Assembly: GCF_947507565.1 (NCBI RefSeq)
Contig: NC_089192.1
Span: 2,264,718-2,328,717, forward strand
Length of the DNA stretch: 64,000 bases
Direction: 5' to 3'
Source of the DNA: Oscarella lobularis
Taxonomy: Eukaryota; Porifera; Homoscleromorpha; Homosclerophorida; Oscarellidae
The notes under the pieces were generated by a model. The model was not told the DNA's origin. It saw only the letters and a list, made by a program, of their open reading frames with translations, and searched no databases. The position numbers were made by a program, and so were the translations under genes. This document shows, in pieces, positions 1-10,297 of the stretch (position 1 is the stretch's first letter; each line of letters opens with the position of its first letter).

Positions 1-844
1 TGCAGTAGTTTCAGTCATTGCAGTAGTTGCAGTAGATGCAGTAGTTGTAGTAGTTGCAGTAGTTGCAGTAGTTGCAGTAGTTGCAGTAGTTGTAGTAGTT
101 GCAGTGATTGCAGTAGTTGCAGTTGCAGTCATTGCAGTAGTTGCAGTAGTTGTAGTAGTTGTAGTAGTTGTAGTAGTTGTAGTAGTTGCAGTAGTTGCAG
201 TAGTTGCAGTAGTTGGAGTAGTTGCAGTAGATGTAGTAGTTGCAGCGATTGCACTAGTTGCAGTTGCAGTCATTGCAGTAGTTGCAGTAGTTGTAGTAGT
301 TGTAGTAGTTGCAGTAGTTGTAGTAGTTGCAGTAGTTGAAGTAGTTGCAGTAGTTGGAGTAGTTGCAGTAGTTGTAGTAGTTGTAATAGTTTCAGTCGTT
401 GCAGTCATTGCAGTAGTTGTAGTAGTCGTAGTAGTTGCAGTAGTTTCAGTCGTTGCAGTCATTGCAGTAGTTGTAGTAGTTGCAGTTGTTGCAGTTGTTG
501 TAGTAGTTGCAGTAGTTGTAGTAGTTGCAGTAGTCGTAGTAGTTGCAGTAGTTGCAGTAGTTGCAGTAGTTGCAGTAGATGCAGTAGTTGTAGTAGTTTC
601 AGTCGTTGCAGTCATTGCAGTTGTTGTAGTAGTTGCAGTAGTTGCAGTAGTTGCAGTAGTTGCAGTAGTTGCAGATACAGTAGTTGTAGTAGTTGCAGTC
701 GTTGCAGTCATTGCTGTAGTTGCAGTAGTTGTAGTAGTTGCAGTCATTGCAGTCATTGCAGTGGTTTCAGTTGTTGTAGTAGTTGCAGTAGTTGCAGTAG
801 TTGTAGTAGTTGCAGTAGTTGCAGTAGTTTCAGTAGTTGCAGTA

Positions 845-1480
845 GTGATAGTAGTTGCAGTGATTGCAGTACTTGCAGTAGTTGCAGTAGTTGTAGTAGT
901 TGTAGTAGTTGTAGTAGTTGCAGTAGTTGTAGTAGTTGCAGTAGTTGCAGTAGTTGCAGTAGTTGCAGTAGTTGTAGTAGTTGCAGTAGTTGCAGTAGTT
1001 TCAGTAGTTGCAGTAGTGATAGTAGTTGCAGTGATTGCAGTACTTGCAGTAGTTGCAGTAGTTGTAGTAGTTGTAGTAGTTGTAGTAGTTGCAGTAGTTG
1101 TAGTAGTTGCAGTAGTTGCAGTAGTTGCAGTAGTTGCAGTAGTGATAGTAGTTGCAGTGATTGCAGTACTTGCAGTAGTTGCAGTAGTTGTAGTAGTTGT
1201 AGTAGTTGTAGTAGTTGCAGTAGTTGTAGTAGTTGCAGTAGTTGCAGTAGTTGCAGTAGTTGCAGTAGTTGTAGTAGTTGCAGTAGTTGCAGTAGTTTCA
1301 GTAGTTGCAGTAGTGATAGTAGTTGCAGTGATTGCAGTACTTGCAGTAGTTGCAGTAGTTGTAGTAGTTGTAGTAGTTGTAGTAGTTGCAGTAGTTGTAG
1401 TAGTTGCAGTAGTTGCAGTAGTTGAAGTAGTTGTAGTAGTTGTAGTAGTTGTAGTAGTTTCAGTAGTTGCAGTAGTTGCA
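845..1480. repeat. Short higher-order block in the 9-bp array
   Basis: A GTGATAG variant followed by TTGCAGTGATTGCAGTACTT recurs at 845, 1016, 1142 and 1313. The spacings are 171, 126 and 171 bases, all multiples of 9. This fits recent unequal exchange by whole monomers. Confidence 0.8.
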
Positions 1481-4400
1481 GTAGTTGTAGTAGTTGTAGT
1501 AGTTGTAGTAGTTGTAGTAGTTGCAGTAGTTGTAGTAGTTGCAGTAGTTGCAGTAGTTGCAGTAGTTGTAGTAGTTGCAGTAGTTGTAGTATTTGTAGTA
1601 GTTGTAGTAGTTGTAGTAGTTGCAGTAGTTGTAGTAGTTGCAGTGATTGCAGTAGTTGCAGTAGTTGTAGTAGTTGCAGTAGTTGTAGTAGTTGCAGTAG
1701 TTGCAGTAGTTGCAGTAGTTGTAGTAGTTGTAGTAGTTGTAGTAGTTGCAGTAGTTGTAGTAGTTGCAGTAGTTGTAGTAGTTGCAGTAGTTGCAGTAGT
1801 TGCAGTAGTTGCAGTAGATGCAGTAGTTGTAGTAGTTGCAGTAGTTGTAGTAGTTGCAGTAGTTGCAGTAGTTGCAGTAGTTGCAGTAGATGCAGTAGTT
1901 GTAGTAGTTGCAGTAGTTGTAGTAGTTGCAGTAGTTGAAGTAGTTGCAGTAGTTGTAGTATTTGTAGTAGTTGTAGTAGTTGTAGTAGTTGTAGTAGTTG
2001 TAGTAGTTGCAGTAGTTGCAGTCATTGCAGTAGTTGCAGTAGTTGCAGTAGTTGTAGTAGTTGCAGTAGTTGTAGTAGTTGCAGTAGTTGCAGTAGTTGC
2101 AGTAGTTGTAGTAGTTGTAGTAGTTGTAGTAGTTGCAGTAGTTGTAGTAGTTGCAGTAGTTGTAGTAGTTGCAGTAGTTGCAGTAGTTGCAGTAGTTGCA
2201 GTAGATGCAGTAGTTGTAGTAGTTGCAGTAGTTGTAGTAGTTGCAGTAGTTGAAGTAGTTGCAGTAGTTGTAGTAGTTGCAGTAGTTGCAGTAGTTTCAG
2301 TAGTTGCAGTAGTGGTAGTAGTTGCAGTAGTTGCAGTAGATGCAGTAGTTGCAGTAGTTGCAGTAGTTGCAGTCATTGCAGGCATTGCAGTGGTTGCAGT
2401 TGTTGTAGTAGTTGCAGTAGTTGAAGTAGTTGCAGTAGTTGGAGTAGTTTCAATAGTTGCAGTAGTTGCAGTAGTTTCAGTCGTAGCAGTCATTGCAGTA
2501 GTTGTAGTAGTTGCAGTAGTTGCAGTAGATGCAGTAGTTGCAGTAGTTGCAGTAGTTGTAGTAGTTGCAGTAGTTGTAGTAGTTGCAGTAGTTGTAGTAG
2601 TTGCAGTGATTGCAGTAGATGCAGTAGTTGCAGTAGATGCAGTAGTTGCTGTAGTTGCAGTTGTTGTAGTAGTTGCAGTAGTTGCAGTAGTTGCAGTAGT
2701 TGTAGTAGTTGCAGTAGTTGTAGTAGTTGCAGTAGTTGTAGTAGTTGCAGTCGTTGCAGTCATTGCAGTAGTTGCAGTAGTTGTAGTAGTTGCAGTAGTT
2801 GTAGTAGTTGCAGTAGTTGCAGTAGATGCAGTAGTTGCAGTAGTTGCAGTAGTTGTAGTAGTTGCAGTAGTTGTAGTAGTTGCAGTAGTTGTAGTAGTTG
2901 CAGTGATTGCAGTAGATGCAGTAGTTGCAGTAGATGCAGTAGTTGCTGTAGTTGCAGTTGTTGTAGTAGTTGCAGTAGTTGCAGTAGTTGCAGTAGTTGC
3001 AGTAGTTGTAGTAGTTGCAGTAGTTGTAGTAGTTGCAGTAGTTGTAGTAGTTGCAGTAGTTGCAGTAGTTGCAGTAGTTGTAGTAGTTGCAGTCATTGCA
3101 GTAGTTGCAGTAGTTGTAGTAGTTGTAGTAGTTGCAGTAGTTGCAGTAGTTGTAGTAGTTGCAGTAGTTGCAGTAGTTGTAGTAGTTGTAGTAGTTGCAG
3201 TCGTTGCAGTCATTGCAGTAGTTGTAGTAGTTGTAGTAGTTGCAGTAGTTGCAGTCATTGCAGTAGTTGTAGTAGTTGCAGTAGTTGTAGTAGTTGTAGT
3301 AGTTGTAGTAGTTTCAGTAGTTGCAGTAGTGGTAGTAGTTGTAGTAAATGTAGTAGTTGCAGTAGTTGCAGTAGTTGCAGTATTTGTAGTAGTTGTAGTA
3401 GTTGTAGTAGTTTCAGTAGTTGCAGTAGTGGTAGTAGTTGCCGTGATTGCAGTAGTTGCAGTAGTTGTAGTAGTTGTAGTAGTTGTAGTAGTTGCAGTAG
3501 TTGTAGTAGATGCAGTAGTTGCAGTAGATGCAGTAGTTGCTGTAGTTGCAGTTGTTGTAGTAGTTGCAGTAGTTGCAGTTGTTGTAGTAGTTGCTGTAGA
3601 TGCAGTAGTTGCAGTAGTTGCAGTAGTTGTAGTAGTTGCAGTAGTTGAAGTAGTTGCAGTAGTTGGAGTAGTTGCAGTAGTTGCAGTAGTTGCAGTAGTT
3701 TCAGTCGTAGCAGTCATTGCAGTAGTTGTAGTAGTTGCAGTGGTTGCAGTTGTTGTAGTAGTTGCAGTAGTTGCAGTAGTTGTAGTAGTTGTAGTAGTTG
3801 TAGTAGTTGTAGTAGTTGCAGTAGTTGTAGTAGTTGCAGTAGTTGCAGTAGTTGAAGTAGTTGTAGTAGTTGTAGTAGTTGTAGTAGTTTCAGTAGTTGC
3901 AGTAGTTGCAGTAGTTGTAGTAGTTGTAGTAGTTGTAGTAGTTGTAGTAGTTGCAGTAGTTGTAGTAGTTGCAGTAGTTGCAGTAGTTGCAGTAGTTGTA
4001 GTAGTTGCAGTAGTTGTAGTATTTGTAGTAGTTGTAGTAGTTGTAGTAGTTGCAGTAGTTGTAGTAGTTGCAGTGATTGCAGTAGTTGCAGTAGTTGTAG
4101 TAGTTGCAGTAGTTGTAGTAGTTGCAGTAGTTGCAGTAGTTGCAGTAGTTGTAGTAGTTGTAGTAGTTGTAGTAGTTGCAGTAGTTGTAGTAGTTGCAGT
4201 AGTTGTAGTAGTTGCAGTAGTTGCAGTAGTTGTAGTAGTTGTAGTAGTTGTAGTAGTTGTAGTAGTTGCAGTAGTTGCAGTCATTGCAGTAGTTGCAGTA
4301 GTTGCAGTAGTTGTAGTAGTTGCAGTAGTTGTAGTAGTTGCAGTAGTTGCAGTAGTTGCAGTAGTTGTAGTAGTTGTAGTAGTTGTAGTAGTTGCAGTAG

Positions 4401-6090
4401 TTGTAGTAGTTGCAGTAGTTGTAGTAGTTGCAGTAGTTGCAGTAGTTGCAGTAGTTGCAGTAGATGCAGTAGTTGTAGTAGTTGCAGTAGTTGTAGTAGT
4501 TGCAGTAGTTGAAGTAGTTGCAGTAGTTGTAGTAGTTGCAGTAGTTGCAGTAGTTTCAGTAGTTGCAGTAGTGGTAGTAGTTGCAGTAGTTGCAGTAGAT
4601 GCAGTAGTTGCAGTAGTTGCAGTAGTTGCAGTCATTGCAGGCATTGCAGTGGTTGCAGTTGTTGTAGTAGTTGCAGTAGTTGAAGTAGTTGCAGTAGTTG
4701 GAGTAGTTGCAATAGTTGCAGTAGTTGCAGTAGTTTCAGTCGTAGCAGTCATTGCAGTAGTTGTAGTAGTTGCAGTAGTTGCAGTAGATGCAGTAGTTGC
4801 AGTAGTTGCAGTAGTTGTAGTAGTTGCAGTAGTTGTAGTAGTTGCAGTAGTTGTAGTAGTTGCAGTGATTGCAGTAGATGCAGTAGTTGCAGTAGATGCA
4901 GTAGTTGCTGTAGTTGCAGTTGTTGTAGTAGTTGCAGTAGTTGCAGTAGTTGCAGTAGTTGTAGTAGTTGCAGTAGTTGTAGTAGTTGCAGTAGTTGTAG
5001 TAGTTGCAGTCGTTGCAGTCATTGCAGTAGTTGCAGTAGTTGTAGTAGTTGCAGTAGTTGTAGTAGTTGCAGTAGTTGCAGTAGATGCAGTAGTTGCAGT
5101 AGTTGCAGTAGTTGTAGTAGTTGCAGTAGTTGTAGTAGTTGCAGTAGTTGTAGTAGTTGCAGTGATTGCAGTAGATGCAGTAGTTGCAGTAGATGCAGTA
5201 GTTGCTGTAGTTGCAGTTGTTGTAGTAGTTGCAGTAGTTGCAGTAGTTGCAGTAGTTGTAGTAGTTGCAGTAGTTGTAGTAGTTGCAGTAGTTGTAGTAG
5301 TTGCAGTAGTTGCAGTAGTTGCAGTAGTTGTAGTAGTTGCAGTCATTGCAGTAGTTGCAGTAGTTGTAGTAGTTGTAGTAGTTGCAGTAGTTGCAGTAGT
5401 TGTAGTAGTTGCAGTAGTTGCAGTAGTTGTAGTAGTTGTAGTAGTTGCAGTCGTTGCAGTCATTGCAGTAGTTGTAGTAGTTGTAGTAGTTGCAGTAGTT
5501 GCAGTCATTGCAGTAGTTGTAGTAGTTGCAGTAGTTGTAGTAGTTGTAGTAGTTGTAGTAGTTTCAGTAGTTGCAGTAGTGGTAGTAGTTGTAGTAAATG
5601 TAGTAGTTGCAGTAGTTGCAGTAGTTGCAGTATTTGTAGTAGTTGTAGTAGTTGTAGTAGTTTCAGTAGTTGCAGTAGTGGTAGTAGTTGCCGTGATTGC
5701 AGTAGTTGCAGTAGTTGTAGTAGTTGTAGTAGTTGTAGTAGTTGCAGTAGTTGTAGTAGATGCAGTAGTTGCAGTAGATGCAGTAGTTGCTGTAGTTGCA
5801 GTTGTTGTAGTAGTTGCAGTAGTTGCAGTTGTTGTAGTAGTTGCAGTAGATGCAGTAGTTGCAGTAGTTGCAGTAGTTGTAGTAGTTGCAGTAGTTGAAG
5901 TAGTTGCAGTAGTTGGAGTAGTTGCAGTAGTTGCAGTAGTTGCAGTAGTTTCAGTCGTAGCAGTCATTGCAGTAGTTGTAGTAGTTGCAGTGGTTGCAGT
6001 TGTTGTAGTAGTTGCAGTAGTTGCAGTAGTTGTAGTAGTTGTAGTAGTTGTAGTAGTTGTAGTAGTTGCAGTAGTTGTAGTAGTTGTAGT
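1380..6090. repeat. Two-copy 2.3-2.4-kb higher-order repeat within the 9-bp array
   Basis: The same ordered series of rare monomer variants occurs twice. TTGAAG followed by three TTGTAG monomers is at 1421 and 3851 (offset 2430). GGCATTGCAG is at 2381 and 4640 (offset 2259). CCGTGATTGC is at 3441 and 5691 (offset 2250). The offset shrinks by 171 (19 units) and then 9 (1 unit), so the second copy has lost whole monomers. Confidence 0.85.
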
Positions 6091-7018
6091 AGTTGTAGTA
6101 GTTGTAGTAGTTGCAGTAGTTGCAGTAGTGGTAGTAGTTGTAGTAGTTGTAGTAGTTGCAGTAGTTGCAGTAGTTGCAGTATTTGTAGTAGTTGTAGTAG
6201 TTGTAGTAGTTTCAGTAGTTGCAGTAGTGGTAGTAGTTGCAGTGATTGCAGTAGTTGCAGTAGTTGTAGTAGTTGTAGTAGTTGTAGTAGTTGTAGTAGT
6301 TGCAGTAGTTGCAGTAGTTGCAGTAGTTGCAGTAGTTGCAGTAGTTGTAGCAGCTGCAGTCGTTGCAGTCATTGCAGTAGTTGCAGTAGTTTGGGTAGTT
6401 GTAGTAGTTGTAGTAGTTGTAGTAGTTGCAGTAGTTGCAGTCGTTGCAGTCATTGCAGTAGTTGCAGTAGTTGGAGTAGTTGTAGTAGTTGTAGTAGTTG
6501 TAGTAGTTGTAATAGTTGTAGTAGTTGTAGTAGTTGTAGTAGTTGTAGTAGTTGCAGCAGTTGTAGTAGTTGTAGTAGTTGTAGTAGTTGCAGTAGTTGC
6601 AGTAGTTGTAGTTGTTGTAGTAGTTGTAGTCGTTGTAGCCTTTGTAGTCGTTGTAGCCTTTGTAGTCGTTGTAGTCGTTGTAGCCGTTGTAGTCGTTGTA
6701 GCCGTTGTAGCCGTTGTAGCCGTTGTAGTCGTTGTAGCCGTTGTAGCCGTAGTAGCCTTTGTAGCCGTTGTAGTCGTTGTAGCCGTTGTAGCCGTTGTAG
6801 CCGTTGTAGTCCTTGTAGTCGTTGTAGGAGTTGTAGCCGTCGTAGCCGTTGTAGCCGTTGTAGTCGTTGTAGTAGTTGTAGCCGTTGTAGTCTTTGTAGC
6901 CGTTGTAGTCGTTGTAGTCGTTGTAGCCGTTGTAGTAGTTGTAGTAGTTGCAGTACTTGCAGTAGTTGCAGTAGTTGTACTAGTTGCAGTAGTTGTAGTA
7001 GTTGCAGTAGTTGTAGGG

Positions 7019-7130
7019 TTGATACTATTAAGACCTCAAATATAGGAAAATTGATATTAGTGAGACCCCCAGTATAGGTAGTTTGATACTAGTGAGACCT
7101 CCAATATAAGTAGTTTGATATTAGTGAGAC
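7019..7130. repeat. 32-bp repeat, about 3.5 copies
   Basis: Units begin at 7019, 7051, 7083 and 7115, each starting TTGATA(C/T)TA(G/T)T(G/A)AGAC. The last is truncated by an AT-rich seam. This family is not seen elsewhere in the window. Confidence 0.8.
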
Positions 7131-7183
7131 TTCGGAATTAATGCGGCATTTATTCGGAATTAATGCAGCATTTAATCTCAACA
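7131..7183. repeat. AT-rich seam, second copy at 33880
   Basis: Holds two CGGAATTAATGCGGCATTTA-like units related to the 22-bp satellite, then TCTCAACAA. An almost identical seam at 33880-33934 also leads into the 19-bp palindromic repeat, so this junction is duplicated. Confidence 0.75.
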
Positions 7184-7275
7184 AGTGAAAGTTCTACCTT
7201 CGCTAGGAGTGTATGTTGTAACTTCACAACGAATGAAGGTTCTACCTTCGCATCGAGCGAAGGTTCTACCTTTTC
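7184..7275. repeat. 19-bp palindromic repeat (GTGAAGGTTCTACCTTCAC)
   Basis: About five degenerate units. The unit is an inverted repeat: GTGAAGGT and ACCTTCAC are reverse complements around a 3-base centre. Longer arrays of the family lie at 33935-34349 and 40264-40309. Confidence 0.8.
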
Positions 7276-7990
7276 CCGGAAAAACTGTCCCAGGACAAAT
7301 TGTCACAAGGACAAATTGTCCCAGGACAAATTGTCCCCAGGACAAATTGTCCCAGGACAAATTGTCCCCATGACAAATTGTTCCTCGACACATTGAAACA
7401 AGGAAAAATTGTCCCCAGGACAAATTGTCCCAGGAAAATTTGTCTTAGGACAAATTGTCCCCAGGACAAATTGTCCCGGGACAAATTGTCCCCAGGACAA
7501 ATTGTCCCAAGACAAATTGTCCCAAGACAATTTGTCCTGGGGAGAATTGTCCTGGGACAATTGGTCCTGAGACAATTTCTCCTCGGACAATTTGTCCTGG
7601 GGACAATTTGTCCTGAAGACAATTTGTCCTGAGACAATTTGTCCTGGGACAATTTGTCCTAAGGACAAACTGGGACAATTTGTCCTGGGACAATTTGTCC
7701 TGGGGACAATTTGTCCTGGGACAATTTGTACTGGAGACAATTTTCCTGGGACAATTGGTCCTGGGACAATTTTTCCTGGGACAATTTGTCCTGAAGACAA
7801 TTTGTCCTGAGACAATTTGTCCTGGGGACAAACTGGGACAATTTGTCCTGGGACAATTTGTCCTGGGGACAATTTGTCCTGGGGACAATTTGTCGTGGGA
7901 GAATTTGTCCTGGGGAATATTTGTCCTGGGACAATTTGCCCGGGGGACAATTTGTCCTGTGGACAATTTGTCCTTGGGACAAATTGTCCC
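7276..7990. repeat. GGACAATTTGTCC satellite (15/16 bp) with an inversion
   Basis: Tandem 15- or 16-base units around a quasi-palindrome, GGACAATTTGTCC on one strand and GGACAAATTGTCC on the other. Units up to about 7530 are in the GGACAAATTGTCC orientation and units after it in the opposite one, so the array contains a clear head-to-head switch. Confidence 0.9.
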
Positions 7991-8082
7991 TCGTCCAATC
8001 TTCGCGAAACTGCTCTGTACGTGTTGCCGTGCCATTCTATAGGCGTAGCAATGTGAAACCCCGATTGTTAATAGTTTATTTA

Positions 8083-8116
8083 TGACGTCAACATGATAAA
8101 CCGGTGAGGTCACGTG
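8083..8116 (+). promoter_or_regulatory. CRE (TGACGTCA) and E-box (CACGTG) pair
   Basis: TGACGTCA at 8083-8090 and CACGTG at 8111-8116, within GGTCACGTGC. Both motifs keep their order and near-identical spacing in the other two blocks, while sequence between them has diverged. That suggests selection, or recent function, as ATF/CREB- and bHLH-type binding sites. Binding is inferred from motif only. Confidence 0.5.
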
Positions 8117-8175
8117 CGTATGTTAGCGCGCGCGTCTTGTTTCGAAGAAACACGGTTTCTGGCTCGTTTTCGACG

Positions 8176-8202
8176 ATGCGAAGGTCCGAGCGACGTCAAA
8201 AG
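8176..8202 (+). CDS. Putative short first coding exon with splice donor
   Basis: An ATG at 8176 opens nine codons reading MRRSERRQK and ends exactly at a consensus donor, AAG|GTAAGT, in phase 0. The equivalent exon in the 40.4-kb block reads MENGSKRQIRSLSEVKRVKE before AAAGAG|GTGAGT. In copy 1 the frame continues open upstream of this ATG, so the true start could differ or the exon may be non-coding. The nearest downstream + strand acceptor of the matching kind is at 20033. No family assignment. Confidence 0.35.
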
Positions 8203-8990
8203 GTAAGTAGTAGATAGTTACGAAGCAGTTTTAGAGCGTTCGTCGCCCGCTGAGCGCGCGTACGAACGCGTCGCGTCGCCAAGTTGTGGCGCGAGCTTCG
8301 AATAGTGAATTTTTCTTTTCGAATGGCTTCGAAACGAAGGATTCGAGACGGTTTAGAACGTTTTGCGACGCGAAGCGTCGCTTTCGGCGTCGTTTTCGCC
8401 GAATTAATGTGTCCGTAAAAGGGGGCGTGTTCCCTTTCTTTCGCACGTGCTCTACGGCAAACGGCGACTCGGATGCCGTGGAGTGGCGGCAATTTGTAAA
8501 CTGCACCATATGCCCTCTCGATCGACGTGCCGCTTATTGTCGTACGACGCGGCGTCGCGGAGTGGCGGCACGGTTAAAGTGGTGTCGTTTACGGTGTACG
8601 CGCGTAGGCGTATTGTTTGTTTCGCTTAATTTTATGTCAAAAATTGGCGAAAATTGGTAAACGTGGTACCAGGTTTTATTTGTGAGACCACGACGAATCG
8701 AATGGCACCGGTGCGGTGCTCGTGCGACGTCTCCTTGCAGAGTTGTGCGCTTTTTCGCGAAATGAGTCGCAAATTGGAAAATCGATTTTTGTCCTTCGAT
8801 TTTCTGCTGTCGTTTTTTGGTTTTTTGAGGAGGATTTGGTATGGCTGAAAGGCACGAAAAGGTTTTTTTCGCGTGCAATCGAAATTTGGTCAAAATTTTT
8901 CTAAATCCAACTTTTGCGTTTCGGACTCGCTTCGAACGTCTCGTAGACGTCTTTCCCTTCATCGTAGAGCATTGTGGTTTGGAATTTGGC

Positions 8991-9018
8991 GACAATTGGT
9001 CCTGGGGACAATTTGTCC
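8991..9018. repeat. Two GGACAATTTGTCC monomers
   Basis: Two satellite units bridge the 1-kb block and the 48-bp array. The junction GTCCTTACAGGAG recurs at 43616. Confidence 0.8.
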
Positions 9019-10297
9019 TTACAGGAGAAACCCGTTAGCTAGCCCCCTGTAATTTCGCTGTAATTTATTACAGGAGAGACCCGTTGGCTAGCCCCTGTAA
9101 TTTCGCTGTAATTTATTACAGGAGAAACCTGTTGGCTAACCCCCTGTAATTTCGCTGTAATTTATTACAGGAGAGACCCGTTGGCTAGCCCCTGTAATTT
9201 CGCTGTAATTTATTACAGGAGAAACCCGTTGGCTAACCCCCTTTAATTTCGCTGTAATTTATTACAGGAGAGACCCGTTGGCTAGCCCCTGTAATTTCGC
9301 TGTAAATTATTAGAGGAGAAACCCGTTGGCTAACCCCCTGTAATTTCGCTGTAATTTATTACAGGAGAGACCCGTTGGCTAGCCCCTGTAATTTCGCTGT
9401 AATTTATTACAGGAGAAACCCGTTGGCTAGCCCTTGTAATTTCGCTGTAATTTATTACAGGAGAAACCCGTTGGCTAACCCCCTTTAATTTCGCTGTAAT
9501 TTATTACAGGAGAGACCCGTTGGCTAGCCCCTGTAATTTCGCTGTAATTTATTACAGGAGAAACCCGTTGGCTAACCCCCTTTAATTTCGCTGTAATTTA
9601 TTACAGGAGAGACCCGTTGGCCAGCCCCTGTAATTTCGCTGTAATTTATTAGAGGAGAAACCCGTTGGCAAACCCCCTGTAATTTCGCTGTAATTTATTA
9701 CAGGAGAGACCCGTTGGCTAGCCCCTGTAATTTCGCTGTAATTTATTACAGGAGAAACCCGTTGGCTAACCCCCTGTAATTTCGCTGTAATTTATTACAG
9801 GAGAGACCCGTTGGCTAGCCCCTGTAATTTCGCTGTAATTTATTACAGGAGAAACCCGTTGGCTAACCCCCTGTAATTTCGCTGTAATTTATTACAGGAG
9901 AGACCCGTTGGCTAGCCCCTGTAATTTCGCTGTAATTTATTACAGGAGAAACCCGTTGGCTAACCCCCTGTAATTTCGCTGCAATTTATTACAGGAGAGA
10001 CCCGTTGGCTAGCCCCTGTAATTTCGCTGTAATTTATTACAGGAGAAACCCGTTGGCTAACCCCCTGTAATTTCGCTGCAATTTATTACAGGAGAGACTT
10101 GTTTGCTAACCCCCTGTAATTTCGCTGTAATTTATTACAGAAGAGAACCGTTGGCTAACCTCCTGTAATTTTGCTGTAATTTATTACAGGAGAGACCCGT
10201 TGGCTAACCCCCTGTAAATTCGCTCTAATTTATTACAGGAGAGACCCGTTGGCTAACCCCTGTAATTTCGCTGTAATTTATTACAGGAGAGACCCGT
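9019..10297. repeat. 48/49-bp satellite array, dimeric
   Basis: About 26 units of the form ACAGGAGAGACCCGTTGGCT followed by AGCCCCTGTAATTTCGCTGT and AATTTATT. Units alternate between a GAAACC...TAACCCCC type (49 bp) and a GAGACC...TAGCCCC type (48 bp), making a 97-bp dimer for most of the array. Each unit boundary carries the inverted pair ATTACAGG / CCTGTAAT and most units contain GGCTAGCC. Confidence 0.93.

Larger units (their letters stand above)
1..7018. repeat. 9-bp satellite array (GTAGTTGCA / GTAGTTGTA)
   Basis: Uninterrupted tandem array of a 9-base unit, GTAGTTGCA or GTAGTTGTA, with point variants (TTTCAG, TTGAAG, TGATAG, TCATTG). It continues off the left edge of the window. Because 9 is a multiple of 3 and the unit is stop-free in two frames, it produces a giant Val/Ala frame and a Ser/Cys frame; neither looks like a real protein. 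The monomer changes near 6615-6950 to TTGTAGCCG/TTGTAGTCG, the form that reappears as islands inside the 21/24-bp arrays. Higher-order repeats are listed separately. Confidence 0.95.
7991..8990 (+). other. CpG-rich promoter/first-exon block, copy 1
   Basis: A 1.0-kb non-satellite block, CpG-rich, also present at 30811-31830 and, diverged, at 40412-41117. It holds a conserved TGACGTCA, a GGTCACGTGC and a short exon ending in CAAAAG|GTAAGT. Sequence after the donor has no long convincing frame; the short open frames differ between copies and lack recognisable domains. The layout suggests the 5' end of a gene captured into the subtelomere, but the source gene is not recognised. Confidence 0.6.

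Noticed and set aside
104..7045. A 2313-residue open frame of Val/Ala
   Set aside because: It is the translation of the 9-bp satellite, whose unit is a multiple of three and stop-free; a second Ser/Cys frame is equally open. No domain, no promoter, no codon structure.
8196..8995. Overlapping frames of 90-150 residues in the CpG-rich 1-kb blocks
   Set aside because: Several frames on both strands are open because the sequence is GC-skewed and stop-poor. They are not conserved in frame in the diverged third copy and show no domain.
9019..10297. CRISPR-like array (regular repeats of about 48 bp)
   Set aside because: There are no unique spacers; the whole unit repeats, and the genome is eukaryotic.
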